From Annona cherimola (Eukaryota > Streptophyta > Magnoliopsida > Magnoliales > Annonaceae), in assembly GCA_030490835.1 (NCBI GenBank), contig CM059975.1, positions 12,281,579 through 12,345,578 of the forward strand: a stretch of DNA of 64,000 nucleotides, written 5' to 3'. Of this stretch, positions 1-10,599 are shown one piece after another; within the stretch, counting starts at the first letter, position 1, and each line of letters opens with the position of its first letter. The notes below the pieces were generated by a model. That model saw only the letters and a list, made by a program, of their open reading frames with translations. It was not told the origin of the DNA and made no database searches. The position numbers were made by a program, and so were the translations under genes.

Positions 1-472
1 TATCCACTGCTCCAGACATAGGAATGGGATGGGTCTGCCAATTTCTCATCTTTATCTCTTGCCGCATCTTCTATCTTTCCGAGCTTTTCGAAGTATCAAC
101 CTTGAGAAATAATCTTCTTCTTCGGTAATTCCAGAAAACATGCAAAACTTCTCTAGAAATGTACAAGCAGCCCTTGTAACATGAAAATATATTTTGGCGT
201 CAGCATGCTCTAAATGGAACGGAAGCAGCAGCATTAGCCAGGGAATCCGCATGGATCGCGTCGGGCCGGTCCGCCCACCGCGCCTATGCTTGGATGTGGG
301 GATTGCCACAGTTTATGGTGGTCAGAGTGAGAGAGTATGGCATCTCTGAATGCTACGACTGTCTCGTGCTCACACGTGTAATACGACTGATACCACATCT
401 TAAGGAAGGCTTAAAACTATCACCCACCTCCACTATTGGAACCCCTCCCACTCGAACTCGCCAACCCCCGCC
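1..472 (+). promoter_or_regulatory. Upstream region of the ARM-repeat gene, with a G-box
   Basis: No coding sequence is supported here. A palindromic ACACGTGT at 372-379 is a G-box/ABRE-type core, about 95 bp before the ATG at 473, as expected for a promoter-proximal element. The last 60 bp before the ATG are C-rich and pyrimidine-rich, like a plant 5' leader. No convincing TATA box was found. Promoter function is inferred from position. Confidence 0.4.
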
Positions 473-1456
473 ATGAAAACCCAGTCCAAGCTCAAAAACC
501 CTCCTTGCCCTCTCTTCTCCTGCGGCATCTTCGGCCACTGCACTCAGTCCGTCCTCAGCCCAACCACCACTCAAACGCCGGCCCTCCCACCACCTCCCCC
601 TCTCCCGTCCTCCGACCCACCGCCTTCTCAGCTGCCTCCTACGCAATCTGATGACCATGCGCTTCCTTCCTCTTTTTCTTCCTCTTCCTCTACCTCCCAA
701 AGCTTCACCCAATGGCGCTTCCCCCTCCCCAAGCCCCCTTTCCTCCACAACCTCCCTCCCGAATCAGACCCACCACCGGAGTCCGCCTCCGGACTAGACC
801 CGACATCGCCCATCTCCTCCTCCACGCTTCCCGAGCTTTTTCACGCAGCCGAACTCCAGCTCAGTTCCGGCGACGAGGCCGACCGGCTTTCCGCCATCCA
901 AATGCTAGAGAAAATGCTTGTTCCAAACCCGCTTCCGGATAGCCTTTGCGGGCCTGCCATCTGCCCGCCGGCAGTGATGTCCGGGGTGGTGGGTTATCTG
1001 AAGGAGCCCACAGCCGCGAGGGCGGCGACGAAGGTGTTGCTGGCTCTCTGCCTGGTGGAGGCTAATCGCCGCGTAGCGGTGGAAGTGGGCGCGGTGGCGG
1101 AGGTGGTGGAGGCGGTGGCAGGCCTAGAGGGAGCGGCGGCGGAGCGGGCACTGGCCGTGCTCGAGTTGCTATGCACGGTGCCGGAGGGAGCGGCGGGGCT
1201 GCGAGCCCACGCGCTGGCGGTGCCGATGCTGGTGGAGATGATGGGGAAGATGGGAGAGCGCGGGAAGGAATGCGCCATCAGCGTCGTCGCGGGGATCTTC
1301 GGAGGCGGAGCAGATGGGCCTCCGCCGCCGCCGGCGGCGCAGGCTGTGGTGCTGGCGTTACAGGGGGAATGCAGCGCGAGGGGAAGGCGGAAGGGGACTC
1401 AGCTGTTGAAGCTGCTGCAGGAGAATGGACGGCTGGATTTGACGGAGGGGAGCTGA
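473..1456 (+). CDS. ARM-repeat protein (plant U-box/ARM-like, without a U-box)
   Basis: Uninterrupted 327-codon reading frame, apparently a single exon. Residues 1-110 are low-complexity and rich in Pro and Ser (PPPPPLPSSDPPPS; a run of Ser before TSQSFTQWRFPLP). From about residue 120 to 325 the protein is helical, with hydrophobic heptad-like blocks (LFHAAELQLSSGDEADRLSAI; AARAATKVLLALCLVEANR; AERALAVLELLCTVPEGAAGLR; GKECAISVVAGIFGGG). This pattern is typical of the ARM repeats that follow the U-box in plant PUB E3 ligases. No U-box is visible, so direct ubiquitin-ligase activity is not supported; a protein-binding role is more likely. The ATG at 473 lies in a good context (cgccATGa) and is the first in this frame that keeps the Pro/Ser region. 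Codons are strongly GC-rich, unlike the surroundings. The gene converges on PETs. ARM assignment is from pattern, not a profile search. Confidence 0.82.
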   Translation: MKTQSKLKNPPCPLFSCGIFGHCTQSVLSPTTTQTPALPPPPPLPSSDPPPSQLPPTQSDDHALPSSFSSSSSTSQSFTQWRFPLPKPPFLHNLPPESDPPPESASGLDPTSPISSSTLPELFHAAELQLSSGDEADRLSAIQMLEKMLVPNPLPDSLCGPAICPPAVMSGVVGYLKEPTAARAATKVLLALCLVEANRRVAVEVGAVAEVVEAVAGLEGAAAERALAVLELLCTVPEGAAGLRAHALAVPMLVEMMGKMGERGKECAISVVAGIFGGGADGPPPPPAAQAVVLALQGECSARGRRKGTQLLKLLQENGRLDLTEGS

Positions 1457-2015
1457 TGGAGATCCGATCGCTTCGCTGGGCTGGGCTGGGCTGGGCTGGG
1501 CTTGCGCATGGACCGGAAGTGGCGGGATGACGAACGGTTTGAACATCAGGATCGGCACAACGGAAAGAGGCTTACGTGGCTGAGATCCAGCACGTTGATC
1601 ATGTAATCTTGTGGATGTGCATTGGGTTTTGATAAATACATCCTTGTTTTGCTTCTTTTTTTCTTTTTTTTTTTAATTTGTGGTGGTATGAAATGATTGC
1701 GATGGTTGTAAAGTTCCCATTTTGGATGAAAAAATAAACATTTATTATTAGTAGTATTATGTTTCCACGACTAACGATTGGAGTAAATAGCTATTTATAA
1801 ACTGTAACGGCATTCTTTCCAGCCGAAAAGTCGTTAAAAAGCGATAATAATAACCAGCGACATCAAAATCTAACACAGTTGCATCGCTCACCAGAACAAA
1901 AAGAATCATATTTTTGTCCTTCAACCTCACCTCACCTCACCTCACCTCACCTCAAAACATCTTCTCAGTTTCTGTATTAAAGAGATTGATCTAAGGAGTT
2001 AGAAGTGTTTGCATC
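1457..2015. other. Convergent intergenic spacer with two simple repeats
   Basis: This 559-bp stretch separates the 3' ends of the ARM gene (+) and PETs (-) and must hold both 3' UTRs and poly(A) regions. It contains a TGGGC pentamer array at about 1476-1502, just after the ARM stop codon. It also has a T-rich/AT-rich tract around 1650-1760 suited to 3'-end formation, and a CTCAC pentamer array at 1925-1954, which lies in or just past the PETs 3' UTR. No further gene is seen. Confidence 0.6.
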
Positions 2016-5000
2016 TTAATCAGTTGCTTCCCCCAGCGTGAATCGAACAAATCTCCGGACTTTTATGTTCTCTCCCAATGCTGCCACCGTCTGCTTCACC
2101 AGGTCCTTAATCAAGATGCTGTCATTCTTGATGAACGGCTGCTCCAAGAGGGCAAGCTCCCCAAGCCTCTTCACAACCCGTCCATCCACAATCCTTGCCC
2201 TTATGTTCTCCGGCTTCGACTGCAGGTCCTCCCGCTGCATCTCCACCTCCCTCTCCTTGCTACTTATGCTCTCCGGCACGTCCTCCACTGACACATATTG
2301 TACATGTGGGCACGCCACCACCTGCATGGCCAGGTCATCCACCAGCTCCTTGAACTTCTCGCTCCTCCCCACAAAGTCCGTCTCGCAGTTCACCTCTATC
2401 AGCACTCCGATGCGTGAGTCATGGATGTAGGACGCGATCCGGCCCTCGGCAGCCAACCGGCTGGATTTCTTGTCCGCTGTTGATAGCCCCTTCTTTCGGA
2501 GGTATTCCTGGGCCTTCTCGATGTCGCCACCTGTTTCCGATAGGGCTTTCTTGCAGTCCATCATGCCTGCTCCAGTTTCTTCACGCAGTTGCTTCACTAG
2601 CGCTGCTGAGACCGCAACTGTCTGCGGCCTGCATGGAGTTGTGATATGAATCCAATCCATTTGATACATATAACATGTTTGTGCATGATGCTCAAACAAA
2701 ATGTTTTATCAAGTAAGGTGCACATGAACAGATGATATAAAACTTATATATATCAGTGGGAGAAAGTACTTACTTTTGGATTGCTTCTGCAGCATCGTCT
2801 CCAGTCTGATCTTTGGCTGGCGCTGGTGCTGGCTTTGCTGTTGTTTGGGCAGCCACTTCTGCAGCAAAATCCTGGCTTTTCTTCTCTAAACCTTCTCCAA
2901 GGTTGTATCGGACAAACCTCTTAACTTTAATGTTCTCACCAATCGTGGCGATGGTCTGCTTCACCCAATCCTTCACCACCACCTTGTCATTTTTTATGTA
3001 AGCTTGCTCTAGCAATGCCAACTCTGCAAGCCTCTTCTGGATGCGACCATCAACAATTTTCCCTCTTATTTGCTCAGGTTTACTTAGAAGGTCTTCTTTC
3101 TGCATCTCAATTTCCCGCTCCTTGTTCACAATCTCTTCTGGGACATCTTCTGTAACCAAGTACTGCACTTGTGGGCAAGCAGCAACTTGCATTGCAAGGT
3201 CATCAACCAGTTCCTTGAAAATGTCACCACAGGAAACAAAATCTGTCTCGCAGTTCACCTCAACAAGGACTCCAATTCTGTTATCATGAACGTATGAACC
3301 AATCCTTCCTTCTGCTGTTGCTCTGCTTGCTTTCTTGTCAGCACTTGCCAAGCCCTTCTTTCTTAGGAATTCCTGAGCTTTAACAATGTCACCATCAGTT
3401 TCAGCAAGTGCCTTCTTGCAGTCCATCATTCCAGCACCAGTTTCTTCACGTAGCTGCTTTACAAGAGCTGGGGATATGGATGCTGCTACATTGTATACAT
3501 GAGTCCAAGTTATGGAGTCAGTCAATGGAAAAAGATTGCAAGAGAAGGAGATTATGCACAGGTCCCTACATGATCTCAGAAGTTGCAAAATAGGACAAAG
3601 TCAGCACACAAGATATTTGATCCCATTACACTGCCATCTATCAAGGATGCCCCAAGATTCTCCCAGGTTGGGAACCTCTTTCAGTTGAAAATGCCAAACA
3701 TGGACACATTCTTTAATTAGACTGATAATAAGGCCTTCCAATCCAGTAAACTCATGGGGCATCCCACATCCATCTCGGAAATCAACTCCTAGAAGATACA
3801 GCCTGGAACACAATATCATCCATCTTTAAACTGTATCCAAAGTTCTAATAAGGAGGCAGTCCTATTGACTCTCTGATAAAGTCAAATTGGGAGTTGGACT
3901 CTCAGTCCTTAGAAAATCGATTAGGCATATAGGATAAACAATCATGAGCAGGCGAGTAAAGAACCTTTAGGCGTGGTTTGGGATGGAGAACCAGGTTGAC
4001 CATTTATGGTTGTGCTGCCATTTTCTTTGGGAATAGACTCAGATATCTCCTGTTCTATTGGTGTTGAATTTACTTCAGTATCAACAAGTGGCAGTGCCTC
4101 TTTCTCCACTTCATCCTTCACTGAAGCATCATCAACTTGACTCACTGCAACTTCATCAGGGACTGTGCTTCCAGATAATGAGACCTGCTTGCCCGTTTCA
4201 GCCAGTGAATCCATCTCTTCACTAGCTTCATCTGCTGTGGGAGCCTCATCAATTCCTGCAGCTGCTTCTGCAAAAGCAATTTCATTTTCTATAGCTTTTG
4301 ATTCGCTCTTCGCTGTACCATCATTGGCTTCAGTGGTTACAACATCCTCAACGACACCAGCATCTGAAGATATGATCGGATCAGCCAGTTGACCAGGTGA
4401 CACAGTTTTACTACCATCTTCCTTTGCTGCATCAGTTGCAGGAGCCTCATCTATCACTGTACTCACTATAGTAGAAGGTTTTTCCTCATCTACAACTTGT
4501 GTAGCTGTGGCCTCTGTTTCATCGCTAAATGAAGCCTCGTCAGACACCAGGTCTGCAGAAACAGGAGGCATGTCATCTTCGACAGGCTGCTTGGTTACTG
4601 TCTCCACTTCATCAATTATAGTAGCATTAGATTCAGTGTCTGCCTTGTCAACCTTTGCTGCAGCCTGTTCTCGTATTTCCATTTCAGCTAAGTTTACAGC
4701 GTCTTCAGTCAATTTATCTGCTATTGAAGCATCATCAGCTGCTACATTCACAACAGCAGAAGGTATTTCATCTTCGGATTTCAACTCTGTTTGGTTGACC
4801 TTTTCATCAATCTGTACTGATGCTTCAGCTGCTACATTCACAACAGCAGAAGGTATTTCATCTTCAGATTTCAACTCTGTTTGGTTGACCTTTTCATCAG
4901 TCTGTACTGAAGTCAGAGGCACACTCAAAGTCCCAGCAGGTTTTTGTGCTTTCTTCCTCTCATCCAAGTACGCTGCAATCTCTGCATTGTTACGGAAAGC

Positions 5001-6065
5001 CAGTTCAAACGGGTTCGTCGAAACATGCATCTCCTCATCGAGTATCTCAAATGGCTCATCGTCTAGAGTTTCTTCCTCCTTCATGGTCAATGTCACCTGC
5101 CCTCTTGTGATCCGCAACACCCGCACATTGACTTCTTGGCCAACCTTTAATGAAGAGCCTTCCAACTCCAGAAATCCTTCGGGATCTTCAGATGTCGGCA
5201 GAAATCCCTCTTCACCCTCGGGAAGTTCTATGAAAGCACCGGCTGAAGTTAGGTTCTTCACAGTTCCAACCAGCAACTGGCCCTCAACAAACTCTGAAGT
5301 TAATGATGCCATGTCATCTCGATTTGGCCTACCATTACTTCTTCTAGCAGCTCTTGGCTTATCACTGTTGTAATCAGTGGGGCTGCCTCTCTTTTGCTGT
5401 TGCTTATTGTTATCATCATTCTCACGCATTGATAATGAAATTCTCCCAGTTGCAAAATCTACTTCTACCAATCTGACTGTCACTTCTTGACCAACAGAAA
5501 GCAGGCTGGCAATATCTTTCACAAAACTATCACTAATCCTGGAAACATGTACCAACCCATCTGTGAAAGCTCCAAAATCGACAAAAGCACCAAACTGTAG
5601 GATGGCTCTTACTTTTCCAGTGAATGAAGTACCTGGTATCAACTCTTCATTCTTCACAGGTGGCATCTCACTCTTCCTGGATGGTCTTGTACGTTTGGAT
5701 TGAACAGGTTTAGCACCTGCATTTTCCACTGAGGAAGTTTCATTTGTTTCAACAGCATCAGAGGCTGTATTGGCGTTGTCATCTTCAACAATGTCATTGA
5801 ACTCCTCTACTGCTACGTCTGTTCCGGTGGCACACAAGATGGGAATTCTTGATGAATAATGTACTCCACTGGTGCTTCTATACTTGTGAAATAATCCCGC
5901 TGAGATGGGCTGAGGTAAAAATAATAACCTCTGTGGATGGAATTTTGCTCTTGGGTATTTCCCAAAAGTCTTGCATTTTGTTAGTCTATTATCTTTCTTT
6001 GAGGCGAAGGTGGATGCAGGAAAGAGAGAGACATTCCCAATGGAACAAGGAATTACAGGAGTCAT
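2016..6065 (-). CDS. PETs: Plastid EF-Ts polyprotein (two S1 domains plus two EF-Ts domains)
   Basis: Three coding exons on the minus strand: 6065-3965, 3485-2774 and 2628-2016. They total 3426 nt, or 1141 aa plus stop, with GT-AG junctions in phases 1 and 2. Residues 1 to about 77 look like a chloroplast transit peptide (starts MTPVIPCS, basic, few acids). An S1 domain lies at about 142-214 ([17 protein letters not shown]) and a second at about 262-331 ([16 protein letters not shown]). Residues 332-700 form a Glu/Asp/Ala/Val-rich acidic linker. Exon 2 encodes EF-Ts 1 and exon 3 EF-Ts 2; each begins with the UBA-like signature [21 protein letters not shown] and keeps the Cys-Glu-Thr-Asp-Phe-Val core. 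EF-Ts recycles EF-Tu-GDP in plastid translation; the S1 half corresponds to PSRP-7 of the algal/plant PETs precursor. From memory, Arabidopsis PETs is nearer 950 aa, so the linker is long here. The start was chosen because homologous PETs proteins begin MTPVIPCS and a splice acceptor lies just upstream. Confidence 0.96.
3486..3964 (-). other. PETs intron 1 (retention would give an S1-only protein)
   Basis: The donor is AAAG|GTTCTT at 3965/3964. The acceptor is the tandem TAGCAG at 3487-3482 (NAGNAG type); using the second AG would drop one alanine. If the intron is retained, the frame reads seven more codons (GSLLACS) and stops at 3942. The product would be about 707 aa with the transit peptide, both S1 domains and the acidic linker, but no EF-Ts. 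The structure is read directly; actual retention is inferred. Confidence 0.85.
4735..4914 (-). repeat. 90-bp in-frame tandem duplication in the PETs linker
   Basis: Two adjacent 90-bp units (offset 4741 to 4831) are nearly identical, differing at only a few bases. They encode two 30-residue copies centred on [20 protein letters not shown], at about residues 387-416 and 417-446. The near identity and preserved frame indicate a recent duplication in a disordered, length-tolerant region between the S1 and EF-Ts halves. Confidence 0.9.
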
Positions 6066-6129
6066 GTTGAATACAATCAACAATTTGGAGAGCTCTATTC
6101 TGCAGCCACATAAACCTTCTGCATCTAAA
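6066..6129 (-). other. Probable second 5'-leader exon segment of PETs
   Basis: On the minus strand a strong splice acceptor (pyrimidine-rich tract ending CTTTTGCAG, AG at 6131-6130) lies 64 nt upstream of the PETs ATG. The open frame continues upstream of the ATG but is not PETs-like, so this is best read as 5' UTR following a leader intron. The matching donor was not identified. Confidence 0.5.
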
Positions 6130-9100
6130 CTGCAAAAGGTAAGAGATTTGAGTAAGATACACTGAAGCGCTTTCCTTATCCTAAGATAAAGGGACGAATT
6201 CTCCATCTTCCAACTTGAAATAATAACCGAGAAGGCATTTGGCAAAGAACCATGTCTCCCATATAAACGTAGACTGGAAAAACACATCATGGATGCATTG
6301 AAAGTTTGAAACATGCACACAACATGTATGACAGAAATAGAAAACCCATGTAAAAAAAACACAACTAGATGAAACAAAAGGCCACAAACTTGAAAAAACG
6401 ATACAAGAAAATAAAGGAGAAGAAGCTGAAATGCTGACTTCTCAATTGCAGCAACAAGGATTGTGATTGCTTTCCTTTTTCTTTCTTTTTTTCTTTTTCT
6501 GTTTAATCAAAAACAGAGGACAAATCCAATCAAAAAAAAAAACAGAGGACAAAGAATACTTGGATAGTCAGCAGTAAATAAAAAATATGGAAGTTGTGAT
6601 TGTCTGCAGTTTTTCTTCCTCTTTCACAGTTCAGAATATGTCAAGATGATGGTTAAAAATGGTTTTGCTAGATGCATTATCAGCGGTCTACTAACTAAGC
6701 AGTTTCAAGGGTTTATTAATACTGTTGAATGTTCTAATTGACTTTTGACAGATCTGCTCAGAGAGTTGTGGATACTGGGAAGAAATGGCAGTCAGCATTG
6801 CTCGGTGATTTGTTAATATCTTCTTCCACATACTGATGGGCATTGGAGGAAGGATGCGTACACTAGCCTTTGCTGATTTTGGATGTAAAAATTTTTTTAT
6901 ATTATTGATACAAGGTTGTACCTTCTCTCTATTTTACCCCCATCGAAAATTTTTGTTTGCTGAAAAAAATAAAAAGAGAAAAATTAAGGAACAGATAAAA
7001 ACTCTACAGTTTGAGGGGAAAGAAATTTAGTCCTTAAGCAGTGACTTGGCTCAAGTTAAGAGGCACTATTTGAGTAAGAGGAAAGATTAAAAGAAGTCAT
7101 TAGGAATATCAATATTAGAGCAACTGGTAGATGGGTGAACAGAGATGAAGTGGATTGAAGAATCAGTAAAGATAAGGTTGATATGATAATGATGACCTCT
7201 AGATAGTAATCACTATGCTTCTTTACCACAATTGCACTCCAAAAGATTTTTCAGGAAACCAGCGACTCTTAGTACTGCGAAGAAGAAAACACTAAAATTT
7301 ATTCTTAACATTTTTTCTAAGCTGAAATGACTCAAAAAGAACCAGGTATCAATGCATTAGTTGTAAACTGTTTGACCAACTTTGGAACTACTTCAGATGT
7401 GTTGCAAAATGATTAGCTCTGTCAAGACTTCACAAAGCCAATCAGGGAGATTTGGGCAAGAGAAATCCGCTAACCAAAGTTCTAACATGGAAGCTCACTT
7501 TTCAGCACTGCTTAATGGCTCCAAAACGGCAATTAAACTAAATGTGAGATGGGGTAAGTGAACAATCTGCATGGCTCACTTGGCAGACACCAATAACAGC
7601 AACCGTGGCAACAATGTTTTTTTCTCTTAGAAACAACAAAAATGTATTAGTTTCCAGAATCTCAGTTCAGCCACTATTCTTGTATGCTACACATTTGCTG
7701 TTTAAACAAAGCTTACAAGGTGCTACGTGTTTTAAATTAAGTGTGGTTCTAATATTCTATCCAATCAACTACCATGACTTTCCATGGAAAGGAAATTTCA
7801 TTTGGTGCAAACTTTGATTTGATTTTTGTTAGAATTGCATGCAACTGCACATGTTGTTAACTAATAATTCAGCGTCTTCCAAATGTTCATGGTCACTCAC
7901 AGAACATTATGGCAATACATTCACTGGCATTATCTAACTTCAGCTAGTGGAATGACACCATTAACATCATTTTCTGATAAACATTATAAACTTGACTTCA
8001 TTACCAGAGTTTGAAAATCCAGTCAGGCCATTCATTATCCCTGACCAGCACCAGTTCTAGAATGGACTCTCCATTATCCAGCATTGGAACCAGCAGAACA
8101 TCAATTCCGGCAACAAAAATTGGAAACCAAAGGGATATCAAGTCGGAATTTCTGTTTACAAAGCCCATGCTAAAAACAAAGACGAGTAACCAATCCACTA
8201 AAGATAAATACGAGTATTTAAAACTGAAAAGTTCCAAAAAGAACTACCTGTGAATCAGGTAATTTCAAAGCCCTCCAGAATTAAAACTGGAAAACAACAT
8301 CATCGAAGCTACAGAGAAAAAATCAACTTGAGACCACAAATTTTGACTCATTCTTTGGAAGTGTGCTAAAAGGTGGAGACACATTATTGTAAGCTATCCC
8401 AAATTCCTCTCAGATTTGTTCCTTTCTAATTATATGAATCCTTGTGACACTAGCCCGTCTCAACATTGGAATGGCATATGCATGCTTACTCTTGATGCAA
8501 ACATTCTATCCCATGATGCATCAGTGACATTGCAATTTGATAGTTATCCTATAAATCTCCCTTTTGGTGGTTTCGTATGCAGTATTCACTTAGAATTCTA
8601 GAGATGTGCCATCCACATTATCCACCATCTCTAGGAAATAAATTAATTCAATGGCTGAATAACTAAAAGACAAAAAAAATGGTTACTTTTGGGTAATTGT
8701 TGGTCAGCTATCTTTTTCTGCTTCCCTATTTTCCTCTCCAGATTTGGGTGTTTCCAAAAAGTCATGGAAGTCCACCAAGTGACGCTCCAACGTTCGGCTT
8801 CCAAGGAAGAGCAGTAACCCAAGGCACTCAACCATTCACGACCAAGTGGCAATAAAAACTAGTCCAATTTCGCAGAGGAATCATCAAACAACCCACAAAA
8901 ATGTCCAAATTAGAGGAACAACTCCCGCTGGCCATCCTCCGGCAATTATCCGCATTGTGCAATTCCTCCTGATTAGAAACCACACTAACTAATCCTATCC
9001 AGTCGATATCTTTCCATTTCAAGACGAATATTGGTTTCTAATCCCAATTGGGATGATTAAATAGTACTTAGTTGGGGTGCAGCGACTCCATTTTCTAGCT

Positions 9101-9273
9101 ATGCTTTGCATGTTAACCATGAAGAGAATCCAAGTACGCGAAAAAGAAAAAAGAAAAAGAAAAACATCGAACAGCTGCAGCAACAGATATGAGCAGGATT
9201 CATGAATAACAACGGATAGAAAACACATTGAGACTCGCCCAACAAGCGCAACAAATAGCACAGCGGCATAATC

Positions 9274-9316
<43 letters not shown>

Positions 9317-9440
9317 TACTCGTAGAAAGCAAGAAGAGAAGAACGAAGGATGTTTTTCTCCTCGACTCTCCTTATCAGCAACAGAATATCCTCCGCCTCT
9401 CCTCCCACCCTGCTACATTAAAGCAGCAGCTCAAGGCTTT
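6130..9440 (-). promoter_or_regulatory. Probable leader intron, first non-coding exon and promoter of PETs
   Basis: No protein gene is supported in these 3.3 kb. The acceptor at 6130 implies an upstream exon. The best candidate is the purine/pyrimidine-skewed block at 9240-9440. On the minus strand it has a TTTAAAAGCC TATA-like sequence near 9437, a GGAGG-rich leader and then a long CT tract (GA repeat on +, 9277-9313), typical of plant 5' leaders. From 6.4 to 9.2 kb the sequence is unremarkable AT-rich DNA with scattered poly-A/T runs. An unrelated minus-strand gene beginning near 9.4 kb is the alternative. Confidence 0.35.
9277..9313. repeat. (GA)n microsatellite
   Basis: Uninterrupted GA dinucleotide run of about 37 bp. 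It reads CT on the minus strand, where it would sit in the proposed PETs leader. A second shorter GA run lies near 10080-10101. Confidence 0.95.
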
Positions 9441-10324
9441 TAAATCCTTATCCTGTTCCAGAAGCTGTTTTTTTATCTTGTTCCTTTTATTTATTTTTTA
9501 CCTTTTTTATTCCCGCAAGATGATAGAAGCAGAAGTCGTCCGGACATAGGCAAGAACCTGAGAATTGAGATAGAAGGCCGGCAGTGAAATGATCACAGAC
9601 TCCAGAGGGCCTCCGTTATCCGTGGATGCACCTGGTCCACTTACCTCTACGCATCGCTGCCCATCCCAACGTCCATTTCGAGGCCTGAGTATCCCGATTT
9701 TGTTGTCCCCACAAAAGCCATTATTCGTTTTGTGGGCCTCCATTTTCACTTTCTCGTGGCCATCAACACACTCCTTTTAGTGGGCTATTGTTGGGTCAGC
9801 TTAATTGCCATTTTGCTATAACCCTGGCCCAATCTTGTTCTTTGGTATGCCTTTTCTTATGACTTTGGCCCCGACTTAGATCAGTTTTGTGGAATACGCC
9901 GTTGGGGTATTACTCCTGGCCCAGGCTAATCAAGCCCTCCATACCCATCTTCGTGTGAAAGGGAGCAGCATTGCAGCAGATCACAAACCCCTATAACGAT
10001 GCTTGGGACATTGATTCATGTATGGTGTGTATTTCTGGCTAGGGTGCAAGTGAAAGCGGCGGAAGAGGGGGGAAGAGAGATGGAGAGAGAGAGAGAGAAT
10101 GGTGTCATGGAGAAAATAAATATGATGTTAATGAATTGGTGAAAAAAGGCTGCATAGGTTTCTGATGGCAAAAATGCTTCACTGAAAAAAAAAATTTACG
10201 TTTGCAACAAATAATCGGTTGTTAACTTTTATGTGAAGTTTCTTTTTATTGGTAATAAACTTTTGCAAAAGAAATATTGTAGTGAACTAGGCCATAAATT
10301 TTGTCATTATGAAGAATGTACTAA
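9441..10324. other. Intergenic spacer
   Basis: No supported gene. Moderately GC-rich for the window, but every frame is interrupted. Short open frames on both strands (9507-9780) show no recognisable domain. Confidence 0.6.
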
Positions 10325-10599
10325 GGGCATGTTCGTTTTTAACAAAATTTTTAATTTAAAACTTTCTGCTCTCCATAACTATTATATTTTAAAATTATTT
10401 TTTCACATCTTCCTATACAACTATCCTATTTTTTAGTTATTTTTACACAATTACCGATACAATTAACTCATCTATTTTCACTTTATATACTTTATACCTT
10501 ATTATTATCTCTATCATATCACATCATTTTCTACCAATTTAACAATTATTATATCAAAAGTTTTTCATCCAAAAATTTTATCATCTCCTAAACACACCG
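10325..10599 (-). mobile_element. MITE family A (Tourist-like), intact ends
   Basis: A 275-bp element bounded by GGGCATGTTCG and CTAAACACACCG, flanked on both sides by TAA (10322-10324 and 10600-10602). Its AT-rich interior is an inverted copy of the sequence at 36415-36696. A 3-bp TAA/TTA target duplication with a GGGTGTGTTTGG-type end matches Tourist/PIF-Harbinger MITEs. It has no coding capacity. Confidence 0.75.

Noticed and set aside
353..748. 131-codon minus-strand frame, Gly/Arg-rich
   Set aside because: Antisense shadow of the Pro/Ser-rich start of the ARM gene.
4507..5373. 288-codon + strand frame, Ser/Ala-rich
   Set aside because: Antisense shadow of the acidic linker and S1 region of PETs; no domain of its own.
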